Source of the DNA: CAG-177 sp964587915
Lineage (GTDB): Bacteria > Bacillota > Clostridia > Oscillospirales > Acutalibacteraceae
Assembly: GCA_964587915.1 (NCBI GenBank)
Contig: CAZPMK010000032.1
Location: forward strand, 1 to 18,627
Direction: 5' to 3'
DNA length: 18,627 nt
This document shows positions 1-6,945 of the stretch, piece by piece (within the stretch, counting starts at the first letter, position 1; every line of letters begins with the position of its first letter). The notes beneath the pieces were generated by a model, which saw nothing but the letters and a program-made list of their open reading frames with translations, was not told where the DNA came from and did not search any database. A program made the translations under genes and the position numbers.

Positions 1-59
1 GGACTGTGCTCGTCTCATTTTGATACGGGTGCAGTTCGTTGCGATTATTCGGAGGTATT
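1..59. other. left edge, unresolved 3' end of an upstream gene
   Basis: Too short to identify. One plus-strand frame is open from base 1 and ends in TGA at 61-63, overlapping the ATG of the next gene (ATGA). Another frame stops at 21-23. Either could be the tail of an upstream gene. In Bacillus-type loci the partner missing here is the SPFH protein YdjI, so that is a natural guess, but these bases do not prove it. Confidence 0.25.
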
Positions 60-1154
60 ATGAGCGTTTTACAAGAATACAAATGCCCGTCCTGCGGCGG
101 AGCAGTAGAATTTGACAGCGCAACGCAGAAGATGAAATGCCCGTATTGCGGTACTGAATTTGAGCTTGAGGCACTCCAAAATTATGATTCCGCTGTGCAA
201 AACGATTCACAGAGCAATATGCAATGGGAAGCCTATTCGGGTGCCGAGTGGCAGCAGGGTGAAGCGGACGGACTTCGTACCTATTCGTGTAAATCCTGCG
301 GCGGCGAAATCGTCGGAGACGAAACCACGGGTGCAACATCCTGCCCGTTCTGCGGAAATCCCGTTGTTATGACGGGTCAGTTTTCAGGTGCTCTCAAGCC
401 CGATCTCATCATTCCGTTCAAGCTCGATAAAAAAGCGGCAAAGGCAGGCTTGCTCAAGCATATTTCAGGCAAACGCCTGCTTCCCAAGGTTTTCAAGGAT
501 CAAAATCACATAGAAGAAATAAAAGGCGTCTATGTTCCGTTTTGGCTGTTTGATACCGATGCTGATGCCCGTATTCGCTACCGTGCCACAAGGGTGAGAA
601 CATGGAGCGACAGCGATTACAAATACACCGAAACGAGCTATTTTTCGGTTCATCGCGGCGGCAGAATCAGCTTTGATAACGTTCCCGTTGACGGCTCGGA
701 AAAAATTGCGGATGATTTGATGGAATCCATTGAACCGTTCAATGTTTCCGAGGCAAAGGCATTTCAGCCGGCTTATCTTGCAGGCTATCTTGCGGATAAA
801 TATGACGTTACCGCTGAACAAAGTGTGCTTCGTGCAAACGAAAGAATCAAGAAATCCACCGAGGAAGCGTTTGCCAAGACCGTTACGGGCTATAACAGCG
901 TAGTGCCCGAAAACACGAATATCAATCTTTACGGCGGAAGAACAAAGTACGCCCTTTATCCTGTTTGGCTTCTCAATACCGCTTGGAACGGCGAAAAATA
1001 TACCTTTGCAATGAACGGTCAGACCGGTAAATTCGTCGGAAATCTGCCCGTTGATAAAGCGGCGGCAACAAAATGGTTCCTTTCCTTGTCGGCAATTTGC
1101 AGTGTTGCAAGCTATGGAATCGTTTGGCTGCTTCACCTTTTAGGAATATTGTAA
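60..1154 (+). CDS. Zinc-ribbon membrane protein, YdjG-like
   Basis: Predicted 364-residue protein with two N-terminal zinc ribbons. The first has C9-x2-C12 and C27-x2-C30; the second has C77-x2-C80 and C95-x2-C98. A mixed alpha/beta body follows, with one C-terminal membrane segment at about 339-362, so most of the protein should face the cytoplasm. This layout matches the TFIIB-type zinc-ribbon proteins typified by Bacillus YdjG, which with YdjH recruits the SPFH protein YdjI to the membrane in the PspA envelope-stress system. The TPM-domain gene 13 bases downstream supports this. The ATG at 60 was chosen because GGAGG lies just upstream at 51-55 and the CPSC motif sits near the start, as in the family; an in-frame TTG at 39 lies ahead of that Shine-Dalgarno and is unlikely. 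Family assignment is good; the stress role is inferred from Bacillus. Confidence 0.85.
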   Translation: MSVLQEYKCPSCGGAVEFDSATQKMKCPYCGTEFELEALQNYDSAVQNDSQSNMQWEAYSGAEWQQGEADGLRTYSCKSCGGEIVGDETTGATSCPFCGNPVVMTGQFSGALKPDLIIPFKLDKKAAKAGLLKHISGKRLLPKVFKDQNHIEEIKGVYVPFWLFDTDADARIRYRATRVRTWSDSDYKYTETSYFSVHRGGRISFDNVPVDGSEKIADDLMESIEPFNVSEAKAFQPAYLAGYLADKYDVTAEQSVLRANERIKKSTEEAFAKTVTGYNSVVPENTNINLYGGRTKYALYPVWLLNTAWNGEKYTFAMNGQTGKFVGNLPVDKAAATKWFLSLSAICSVASYGIVWLLHLLGIL

Positions 1155-1167
1155 GGGAGGAATTTCC

Positions 1168-2085
1168 ATGAAAAAAAGAATTATATCTCTTGTTTTTGCA
1201 ATCGTTTTGTGCTTGCTTGCGGTGCTTCCCGCCTTTGCGGAAAACGGCTTTGACGATTTATATGGTCGTGTTGTCGATAAACCCATCGTTCTGACCGTTG
1301 CCGAACGCGAAGAATTAAGTGCAAAGCTCGATGAAATCCGTTACCGTCAAAACATGGACGTTGTCGTCATGATAACCGGTGATTTGGAAGGTATGTCCAT
1401 AGCAGATTATGCGGTTGACGCTTACGAAGGCCGCTTCTTCGGCTACGGTGACGATTTGGACGGCGTTATGCTTCTTATTGATACCGAAACCGAGAGCTGG
1501 TACATCGCAACTTTCGGCTACGCCGAGACCGTTTTTACCGATTCGGGAATAAGATATATCGGTGAACAGATGAAATCCTATTTGTCCGAGGGATATTATG
1601 CCGATGCATTCAATATCTACGCCGAGAAATGCGATGAATTTATAACCATGGCAAGAGTGGAACAGCCGTTTGTTTGGGCAGATGAGCCTGAAAGCGTTGT
1701 TGATTCAAACGAAGAACTCGCTGAACCCGACAATGTTGAAGAGCCCGACAATGCTGCAGAGCCCAACGATGCTCCCGCTGCCGACAACACCGAGGAACCG
1801 AAAAAATCCCTTTCCCTTGTGTGGATTCCCGTATCTCTCGGTGTCGGAATACTCGTTGCTTTTCTTATCGTTCACAGCATGAAAAGCAAGCTCAAAACCG
1901 TCAAGAAGAAAAATGAAGCCAACAGCTATGTAAGAAACGGAAGTCTGAATATCGACGAAAATTATGAATCCTTCCTTTACAGCGAGGTATCAAAAACCAA
2001 GATTCAGAAGCAGAATACATCCGATAACGGCTCGAATAATTCGTCCTCCAACGATTCCAACGGCGGAGGCGGCGGAAAATTCTGA
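1168..2085 (+). CDS. TPM-domain secreted/membrane protein, YdjH-like
   Basis: Predicted 305 residues. A signal peptide (about 1-24, cut after AFA) is followed by a TPM domain (TLP18.3/Psb32/MOLO-1 family) at about 30-165. Next comes an acidic, Pro/Asn-rich linker with an EPDN-type repeat (187-210), a membrane segment at about 216-238, a basic stretch (KSKLKTVKKK), and a Ser/Asn tail ending GGGGGKF. The TPM domain should lie outside the membrane and the tail inside. Glycine-rich tails are common in bacterial TPM proteins. Pairing with the zinc-ribbon gene upstream matches ydjG-ydjH of Bacillus, where the two proteins form a membrane platform in the PspA stress response. The start has a GGGAGGA ribosome binding site at 1155-1161, and a single operon with its neighbours is likely. 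Molecular activity is unknown for most TPM proteins, although some are acid phosphatases. Confidence 0.87.
   Translation: MKKRIISLVFAIVLCLLAVLPAFAENGFDDLYGRVVDKPIVLTVAEREELSAKLDEIRYRQNMDVVVMITGDLEGMSIADYAVDAYEGRFFGYGDDLDGVMLLIDTETESWYIATFGYAETVFTDSGIRYIGEQMKSYLSEGYYADAFNIYAEKCDEFITMARVEQPFVWADEPESVVDSNEELAEPDNVEEPDNAAEPNDAPAADNTEEPKKSLSLVWIPVSLGVGILVAFLIVHSMKSKLKTVKKKNEANSYVRNGSLNIDENYESFLYSEVSKTKIQKQNTSDNGSNNSSSNDSNGGGGGKF
1723..1776 (+). repeat. three 18-bp imperfect tandem repeats in the TPM linker
   Basis: Three consecutive 18-bp units (1723-1740, 1741-1758, 1759-1776) start GAACCCGACAAT, GAGCCCGACAAT and GAGCCCAACGAT and encode EPDNVE, EPDNAA and EPNDAP. They form the extracytoplasmic linker between the TPM domain and the membrane segment. 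The number of copies could vary between strains without shifting the frame. Confidence 0.8.
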
Positions 2086-2100
2086 TGGAAAGGAGACAAT

Positions 2101-2739
2101 ATGGGATTCTTTGATAAACTCAAAAGCACGGCGGTAAATACCGTGAGCAGCTCCGTTTCAAGTGCGGCAAGGCAGATGACCGATAAAGCAAGACACGGCG
2201 TGCAGAATGCCGTAAACAGTGCGGTTAAAAGCGTGGGAACAAAGAAGGAGAGCTTCAAGTTTTCCTCTTTGCCCCAAAGTCTCGAAGAATTGCAGTCGTT
2301 GCCCGAGGCAAGCCTCGATACACCGTATAAAACAGCGGCGTTGGTTGTCCTTGCTCTTTGTGCCTACACCGCCAACAGAGAAACAGGTACCGAAATGCTC
2401 AATTGGCTCAGAGGTCCCCGTCCGCTGAACGGTCAGGATATCTCTTTCCTCAATGACCGCTTCCGTGACGGCAAAACCTATTTGCCCTTTACCTATTTTT
2501 CAGGCTCTGCTCCCGATAACGGATATACACCGACACAGCCGTATACCCTCATTATTCAGAGCGATCACACCTCAAATGACGAAGCGGGCTACATGAAGCT
2601 CTTTATTCCCTGCGGCGGTGCGGATGCACCCAGACCGATAAAGCTCCGTCAAAGAGGCAGTGACGGCAAATGGTTCCTTTGGGAGCAATATTTGCTCACG
2701 GGAGTGCAGCTTCCCAAAGAGCAGGACCCTTGGGCGTAA
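2101..2739 (+). CDS. DUF6935 protein
   Basis: Predicted 212 residues without signal peptide or membrane segment. Residues 1-50 are Ser/Ala/Lys-rich with Val/Ala spaced as in a long amphipathic helix, which could lie on a membrane surface. From about 52 to the end is a compact domain with the features I associate with DUF6935: SLPQSLEELQSLPEASLDTP, then a hydrophobic helix (TAALVVLALCAYTA), FLNDRFRDGKTYLPFTYF and, near the end, WFLWEQYLLTG. The name is given from recall of the family and has not been checked. A good AAGGAG ribosome binding site precedes the ATG, 15 bases after the TPM gene. Sitting in the zinc-ribbon/TPM operon suggests a part in the same membrane complex, but no activity can be assigned. 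Confidence 0.75.
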   Translation: MGFFDKLKSTAVNTVSSSVSSAARQMTDKARHGVQNAVNSAVKSVGTKKESFKFSSLPQSLEELQSLPEASLDTPYKTAALVVLALCAYTANRETGTEMLNWLRGPRPLNGQDISFLNDRFRDGKTYLPFTYFSGSAPDNGYTPTQPYTLIIQSDHTSNDEAGYMKLFIPCGGADAPRPIKLRQRGSDGKWFLWEQYLLTGVQLPKEQDPWA

Positions 2740-2743
2740 TGTG

Positions 2744-3211
2744 ATGAATAAAGCATTTAAGGCGGTGACCGTTTTGGCAATAGTATCAATGCTTGCGGGC
2801 TTGCTCGGCTGTAAAAGCAGGAACGAATATACCGTTGCCGATATTGAATCGCTCTCGATTTCGTGCGGTCACATGGATTTAAGAAAAAGCTATTCGTTCG
2901 GTATTTCATTAAAAGACGGTGCGTGGATTCTTTATGCCGATTGCTTTGCCTCCGACGGAGAAACACAAATAAAGATTGAAACGCCCGTTAAAACCGAGGA
3001 AGCGGAAAAGTTACTTTCCGAGACTGAAAAAAGCGGCTTTATCGCTTCATTGCAAAAATACAAAAAGCCCTTGTTTAAGCCCGATACTGCCGACGAAACG
3101 GTTTATTCATCACGGATAACCTTTTCCGACGGTAATGAAATATCGGCACAGATTCTTGCAAGTCAAAATATCGAAAATATTTTTTATGCTCTTGCCGAGG
3201 AATATCGCTAA
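2744..3211 (+). CDS. small lipoprotein of unknown function
   Basis: Predicted 155 residues. The N-terminus is a lipoprotein signal: positively charged start, hydrophobic core, and lipobox L20-L21-G22-C23, so the mature protein should be lipid-anchored outside the membrane. The rest is a small alpha/beta domain that I do not recognise. It starts only four bases after the DUF6935 stop and has no good Shine-Dalgarno, so it probably depends on translational coupling. A GTG directly before the ATG (2741) is an alternative start one residue earlier. A much longer in-frame start at 2660 would bury the lipobox and overlap the upstream gene, so it was rejected. Operon position suggests a link to the membrane proteins upstream. 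Confidence 0.8.
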   Translation: MNKAFKAVTVLAIVSMLAGLLGCKSRNEYTVADIESLSISCGHMDLRKSYSFGISLKDGAWILYADCFASDGETQIKIETPVKTEEAEKLLSETEKSGFIASLQKYKKPLFKPDTADETVYSSRITFSDGNEISAQILASQNIENIFYALAEEYR

Positions 3212-3244
3212 AAGAGCAAACGGATTTAATCCAAGGAGAATAAC

Positions 3245-4771
3245 ATGAAAACATTTAAAAGAATTTTAAGCATCGTTTTGGTGCTTGTTATGACGGCAAC
3301 GGCTGTTCCGGCTTTTATCAGCTTTAGTCCCAAGGCTGAGGCTCGTACAACCGTCAGAGGAACAATCTATATCACCAAGGAGGATTTAGAATCGGGCTAT
3401 ATCAATCTCGGTTCCTATCCTCAGTCGCAGGTTACGGACTCAAGCCTTCTTTCAACTTTGGGTACAAAAATGCCGGGTCTTAACACCTCCGCATGGATAA
3501 GCTACGGCTATTACAGCGGCAACGGCGATTATGGCTCAATGAGACAGGATGTCGCTATGCAGTATACCGATGTTGAATATAATTCTGCAAAGTACAGATG
3601 TGTTATCTTTACGAACTACAGACCGGGATATACCATCAATGAAGCAAATATAGATAATTCATATCAAGACAATAACAACTACACCTTAGGAGTTTATTGG
3701 TTTAAGTTTGAGCCGTTAAAGTGGCGTGTCTTAGATAAAGATACGGGCTTGATTATGTGCGAGAATATTATCGACTCACAGGCATACTGTAATACTGTTT
3801 ATGTGACGGTAGAGCAATTCGCCGGTACATATACAACTGAAAATAAGTATTCTTATTACAGCGATGCCGCACATAATTACAAGCAAAATGAATATGCAAA
3901 AAGCTCCATAAGAGCATGGCTCAACAATGATTTTTACAACACCGCTTTCTCGGCTGCGGATAAAACCGCCATTGCTACAAGCAAGATTGCTGACTTCGGC
4001 TATGAGTGTAATACGAGCCTTTACGAAGAAGGCAAGTATTTATCCGATAAGATTTTCTTGCTTGGGCAAACCGAGGCTTTTACAAGTTCATACGGCTTTA
4101 AAAACACTTCCACGGGATCGGATGATGCTAATCATGATTCGGCAAAGGCAGCAAAGAGCACCGATTATGCCAAATGCCAAGGCATTGAAGTGAATGATAA
4201 TGATCGTAGTTCTTATTATGGTAATAGTGCGTGGCTTCTTCGCACCGCTTCGCCGGATTCTAAAAATTATTATGGTTCGAGTACTTATATAATCAATTCA
4301 TCCGGTGGAATGACAACCCCCGGCTTACTGTATTCTACTTCTTGGGGTATTCGCCCCTGCTTAAAGATTAACCTGCATACACACGCTTACACCGCAATAG
4401 AAGACATAATATTGGAAGCAACCCATCTCTCTGAAGGCTATAAGTGCTGCTATTGTATTTGCGGTGCAGGTAAAGTTCAAAAGATTGACAAAACAAGCGA
4501 ACATACATATATCCCAAGCACGAAAGAGGCTACCTGCACGGAAGACGGTTTGATAACCTACACCTGTGCCTGCGGTGATAAATACACCGTGACTATTTCC
4601 GCCGGACACAAATTTGAGGGCAATAACGCAGATTGTGAAAACTGTGATTATGTTTGCTCCTGCAATTGCCACAAGACGGGCATATCAAAATTCTTCTTCA
4701 GCATTGCACTATTCTTCCAAAAGCTCTTCGGCAATAATAAAGTCTGTGCCTGCGGAAGAAATCACTATTGA
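3245..4771 (+). CDS. secreted DUF6273 protein with Cys/His-rich C-terminus
   Basis: Predicted 508 residues. The signal peptide runs to about 23-33 (AEA|R is a possible cut). The main domain, about 150-376, matches DUF6273 as found in many gut Clostridia: WFKFEPLKWRVL, SIRAWLNNDFYNTAFS, IFLLGQTEAF, AWLLRTASP and WGIRPCLKI. After it comes a module of the kind often repeated in rumen and gut surface proteins (H-x-Y, then ATCTEDG, YTCACGD, then GH at 454-455). The last ~50 residues form a distinct tail: clustered cysteines (CSCNCHK at 471-477), an aromatic amphipathic stretch (481-496) and the ending CACGRNHY. No LPxTG sorting motif is visible. A strong AAGGAGAA site precedes the ATG. It lies 33 bases after the lipoprotein gene with no obvious promoter, so it probably belongs to the same operon. 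The role is unknown; DUF6273 resembles surface or carbohydrate-binding folds, which is only a guess. Confidence 0.82.
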   Translation: MKTFKRILSIVLVLVMTATAVPAFISFSPKAEARTTVRGTIYITKEDLESGYINLGSYPQSQVTDSSLLSTLGTKMPGLNTSAWISYGYYSGNGDYGSMRQDVAMQYTDVEYNSAKYRCVIFTNYRPGYTINEANIDNSYQDNNNYTLGVYWFKFEPLKWRVLDKDTGLIMCENIIDSQAYCNTVYVTVEQFAGTYTTENKYSYYSDAAHNYKQNEYAKSSIRAWLNNDFYNTAFSAADKTAIATSKIADFGYECNTSLYEEGKYLSDKIFLLGQTEAFTSSYGFKNTSTGSDDANHDSAKAAKSTDYAKCQGIEVNDNDRSSYYGNSAWLLRTASPDSKNYYGSSTYIINSSGGMTTPGLLYSTSWGIRPCLKINLHTHAYTAIEDIILEATHLSEGYKCCYCICGAGKVQKIDKTSEHTYIPSTKEATCTEDGLITYTCACGDKYTVTISAGHKFEGNNADCENCDYVCSCNCHKTGISKFFFSIALFFQKLFGNNKVCACGRNHY

Positions 4772-4781
4772 TTTATAACGA

Positions 4782-4823
4782 ATACCGCCGTGTACCTCAG
4801 CGTGCATGGCGGTATATATTTTT
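4782..4823 (+). terminator. intrinsic terminator after the DUF6273 gene
   Basis: An 11-bp stem (ATACCGCCGTG at 4782-4792 with CATGGCGGTAT at 4805-4815, one G-T wobble) with a 12-base loop, followed by an AT-rich tail that includes five T (4819-4823). It begins 10 bases after the stop codon and closes the left operon. Confidence 0.8.
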
Positions 4824-4840
4824 AACCGCTTTAATAATAG

Positions 4841-4869
4841 TTGGCATATTGTTCTGTTTTGTGTATAAT
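4841..4869 (+). promoter_or_regulatory. sigma-A promoter of the small frameshifted gene
   Basis: TTGGCA at 4841-4846, a 17-base spacer and a perfect TATAAT at 4864-4869. Transcription should begin near 4876, about 70 bases before the GTG start at 4945. It is one of the best promoter matches in the window. Confidence 0.8.
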
Positions 4870-4877
4870 GAATATAA

Positions 4878-4926
4878 ATCAAAGAAAATGTTAATAAAAA
4901 TATTTATTATGCTTTGATAATTATCA
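4878..4926 (+). promoter_or_regulatory. inverted repeats in the leader of the small gene
   Basis: ATCAAAG (4878-4884) pairs with CTTTGAT (4912-4918), and inside it AATAAA (4893-4898) pairs with TTTATT (4903-4908), giving an AT-rich stem-loop at the 5' end of the transcript. A perfect 12-bp palindrome, TGATAATTATCA (4915-4926), overlaps its right arm and ends 18 bases before the start codon. It could be an operator or a competing fold. It recalls half of a Fur box but lacks Fur spacing. Confidence 0.4.
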
Positions 4927-4944
4927 GAAAGAAGGGTGATTACA

Positions 4945-5324
4945 GTGGCACGCACACAGACTCCGTTACTTTTGGTTGACAACAAAAATGTTATGTCGGT
5001 CTTGAATGAGGGCGAATTTAAATGCTGTCCGCTCACATTTGAAGAAGAAAAGCGATAATTGATATGCACGATGTCGATGATGTCATCAAGCTCTTTTCGG
5101 GGCATGACCTCGAAGAAATCGTGTTCAATTATCTCGGCGTTGAAAACAGAAATTTTGAATACAAAAACATCAATGACATGAGAGTGGGGCAGGATGCAAT
5201 TGCTTTCAAGCTGTATGTCACGCCCTCGGAAACTCAGCCCATAATCGAAACACCGATAGGCTCTCAGGCAAAGAAAATCCAAAATATATACGTCACCCGC
5301 CAATTCATCTCACGGCTTAAATAA
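4945..5324 (+). pseudogene. small conserved-looking gene split by a -1 frameshift
   Basis: A GTG at 4945, with a GAAGGG site at 4931-4936, opens a 37-codon frame (MARTQTPLLLVDNKNVMSVL...) that stops at 5056-5058. The following frame continues with an 86-codon open stretch from 5064 to 5324 (MHDVDDVIKLFSGHD...). Adding one A to the run at 5048-5051 would join them into about 126 residues reading TFEEEKAIIDMHDVDD across the joint. The second frame has no convincing ribosome binding site, and the joined text reads smoothly, so a single original gene is the best explanation. It may be a true frameshift mutation, a sequencing error in a short A run, or less likely recoding. The motif MRVGQDAIAFKLYVTPSETQ looks like part of a conserved protein, but I cannot name the family. 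It has a strong promoter in front and a strong terminator behind, so it is a one-gene unit. Confidence 0.6.
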
Positions 5325-5332
5325 AATAAATT

Positions 5333-5362
5333 AAAGGCTCCGATTCGCTCGGAGCCTTTTTT
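5333..5362. terminator. bidirectional intrinsic terminator
   Basis: A perfect 11-bp stem (AAAGGCTCCGA at 5333-5343 with TCGGAGCCTTT at 5349-5359) with a 5-base loop, followed by T's on the plus strand to 5362. The A's at the left arm give T's on the minus strand. It sits between the convergent ends of the frameshifted gene and the flavoprotein gene and probably serves both. Confidence 0.9.
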
Positions 5363-5366
5363 GCAC

Positions 5367-5906
5367 TCAAACACTCAATCCCATATTGTAAGCGTCGCAG
5401 AGTGCCTTTGAATTTTTAATTTCACCGCTTTGATAAACGCCGTTTCCGATGATTACGCCCTTTTCCTTTGCACCCTCAACGCAGTCGGCGTAGCCTCTGA
5501 AGCAGGCGAGGGTGGTATCCGCAGACGCAAGCTCTTCATCCGCCATGGTGACAATGTAATAAAAATCCTTGTCTTTGACCTCGAGCCAGCGAGCCACGGT
5601 GCGGTCAATCAAGGCTTTGAGCTGTGCATCAATCGAATAAAAATAAACGGGGGAGGCGAGCACTAAAACATCGGTGTCAATCATCTTTTGCAGAACTTGT
5701 GCCATATCGTCCTTGTGAACGCATTTGCCGCCGCTGTCCTTGCAAAAATAGCAAGCGGAGCAGGGGGCAATTTTCTTTTCGGAAACACGGATTTTTTCAA
5801 CCTCATTTCCGCTTTCGAGAGCACCGCGCATAAATTCATCGCAGAGAATGTCGCTGTTCCCGCCTTTTCTAGGACTGCCAGAGAGAATCAAAACCTTTTT
5901 ACCCAT
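5367..5906 (-). CDS. iron-sulfur flavoprotein / NAD(P)H-dependent FMN reductase family
   Basis: Predicted 179 residues with a flavodoxin-like fold. GSPRKGGNSDIL (10-21) is the FMN-phosphate loop, and ASPVYFYSIDAQLKALIDR (84-102) is the second conserved flavin-side motif. C49-x2-C52-x2-C55-x6-C62 matches the compact cysteine motif that binds a 4Fe-4S cluster in iron-sulfur flavoproteins (Isf type). The protein probably passes electrons between a small donor and an unknown acceptor in the cytoplasm. The ATG at 5906 has AAGGAG seven bases upstream; an in-frame TTG at 5924 lies ahead of that site and is rejected. It starts 11 bases after the aldo/keto reductase stop and shares its promoter. Family call is firm; electron partner and substrate are unknown. 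Confidence 0.88.
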   Translation of the reverse strand: MGKKVLILSGSPRKGGNSDILCDEFMRGALESGNEVEKIRVSEKKIAPCSACYFCKDSGGKCVHKDDMAQVLQKMIDTDVLVLASPVYFYSIDAQLKALIDRTVARWLEVKDKDFYYIVTMADEELASADTTLACFRGYADCVEGAKEKGVIIGNGVYQSGEIKNSKALCDAYNMGLSV

Positions 5907-5917
5907 AGCAATTCTCC

Positions 5918-6802
5918 TTACCAATTTTTATTTTCTTTTGTGCAATCATTTTGCTTTTTGCGTTCTTCAACCATTTTTACGAACCACTCCACCATGGCGG
6001 GGTCGCTGTGTGAAAAGAACGAGCTGACATTTTTATCGAGCTTTGAAATTGCGGTAATATCCTCATCGGAAAGCTCAAAATCAAAAACTTCAAAGTTTTC
6101 TTTCATGCGTTCGATATGAGTCGATTTCGGAATAACGACAATTCCTCTTTGCATATGCCAACGAAGCATAACCTGAGCGGGCGTTTTGCCGTATTTTTCG
6201 CCGATTTCACGAAGCTCGGGGAGATTGAACATATCGCCGCGTCCCTCTCCGAACGGTGCCCACGCTTCAAGCTGTATGCCGTATTTTTTGCTCCATTCCA
6301 GTGCCGCCGCCTGCTGATTGTGCGGATGAATTTCTATCTGATTTATCATCGGCTTGATTTTCGCAAAGGAGGCAAGGTCAACCATTCTGTCGGGATAGAA
6401 ATTTGAAATGCCTATCGCACGCAGTTTGCCCTCACCGTAAAGCTCTTCAAGTGCTCTCCATGCACCGTAATAATCGGCAAACGGCTGATGAAGAAGCATT
6501 AAATCAATGTAATCCGTTTTCAGTTTTTCAAGAGACACAAGAACGCTTTTCTTGCATTCCTCATAGCCGTAATGCTCTATCCAAACCTTTGAGGTAAGGA
6601 AAAGCTCATTCCTTGCAATGCCCGATTTTTCTATGGCGTTGCCGACCTCTTCTTCGTTAAAATAGCTCTGTGCGGTGTCAATTGCACGATATCCGACGCT
6701 TAAAGCATCAAGAACACAGCGTTCGCACTCATCCTTTGTCACCTGATAAACGCCGTATCCGAGTTGAGGCATCTTAACGCCGTTCGAGAGAGTTACATAC
6801 AT
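5918..6802 (-). CDS. aldo/keto reductase
   Basis: Predicted 294 residues, normal for the family. The catalytic tetrad is complete: D42 (AIDTAQ), Y47 (QSYFNEEEVG), K72 (LTSKVW) and H105 (LMLLHQP). GISNF (about 132-136) and the NADPH-side IPKSTH motif (about 224-229) are also present. It should reduce aldehydes or ketones with NADPH in the cytoplasm; the substrate cannot be told, and the sequence resembles the broad diketogluconate-reductase-like bacterial group. The ATG at 6802 is preceded by an in-frame GTG at 6805, and AAGGG lies 13-16 bases upstream, so spacing is loose and either start is possible. It is first in a two-gene operon with the flavoprotein, under a strong promoter at 6841-6869. 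The pairing suggests a redox or detoxification unit. Confidence 0.92.
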   Translation of the reverse strand: MYVTLSNGVKMPQLGYGVYQVTKDECERCVLDALSVGYRAIDTAQSYFNEEEVGNAIEKSGIARNELFLTSKVWIEHYGYEECKKSVLVSLEKLKTDYIDLMLLHQPFADYYGAWRALEELYGEGKLRAIGISNFYPDRMVDLASFAKIKPMINQIEIHPHNQQAAALEWSKKYGIQLEAWAPFGEGRGDMFNLPELREIGEKYGKTPAQVMLRWHMQRGIVVIPKSTHIERMKENFEVFDFELSDEDITAISKLDKNVSSFFSHSDPAMVEWFVKMVEERKKQNDCTKENKNW

Positions 6803-6840
6803 CACGGTATCTTCATCCCTTCAAAAATATTTTCAAACAA

Positions 6841-6869
6841 ATTATATCACCGTCGAAGCGAAAATACAA
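6841..6869 (-). promoter_or_regulatory. sigma-A promoter of the reductase-flavoprotein operon
   Basis: On the minus strand, TTGTAT (6869-6864), a 17-base spacer and a perfect TATAAT (6846-6841). Transcription should start near 6834, about 32 bases before the ATG. Confidence 0.8.
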
Positions 6870-6887
6870 CAATAAATCAAGAATAGG

Positions 6888-6916
6888 TTGCTTTTTTGCT
6901 GAGATTATGGTAATCT
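6888..6916 (+). promoter_or_regulatory. probable promoter of the membrane protein-GH5-PHP operon
   Basis: TTGCTT (6888-6893), a 17-base spacer, then an extended -10 of the form TGGTAATCT (6908-6916). The hexamers are imperfect, so this is a moderate call. It points away from the reductase promoter about 20 bp to its left. Confidence 0.5.
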
Positions 6917-6945
6917 AAAATCAACAAAAATCAGGAGGAAGATTT

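Noticed and set aside
465..1136. 223-codon minus-strand open frame inside the zinc-ribbon gene
   Set aside because: Antisense shadow of a gene with clear motifs and a proper start; no recognisable protein features.
4915..4926. TGATAATTATCA as a Fur box
   Set aside because: The half-sites resemble Fur, but the canonical 7-1-7 spacing is missing and the gene has no evident link to iron.
5040..5066. Programmed -1 frameshift joining the two halves of the small gene
   Set aside because: The local sequence does not match a strong slippery heptamer and no clear downstream pseudoknot is seen; a mutation or sequencing error is simpler.
4797..5303. 168-codon open frame on the minus strand across the frameshifted gene
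   Set aside because: It lies opposite a well-formed plus-strand unit with promoter and terminator, has no good ribosome binding site, and its translation looks like an antisense shadow.
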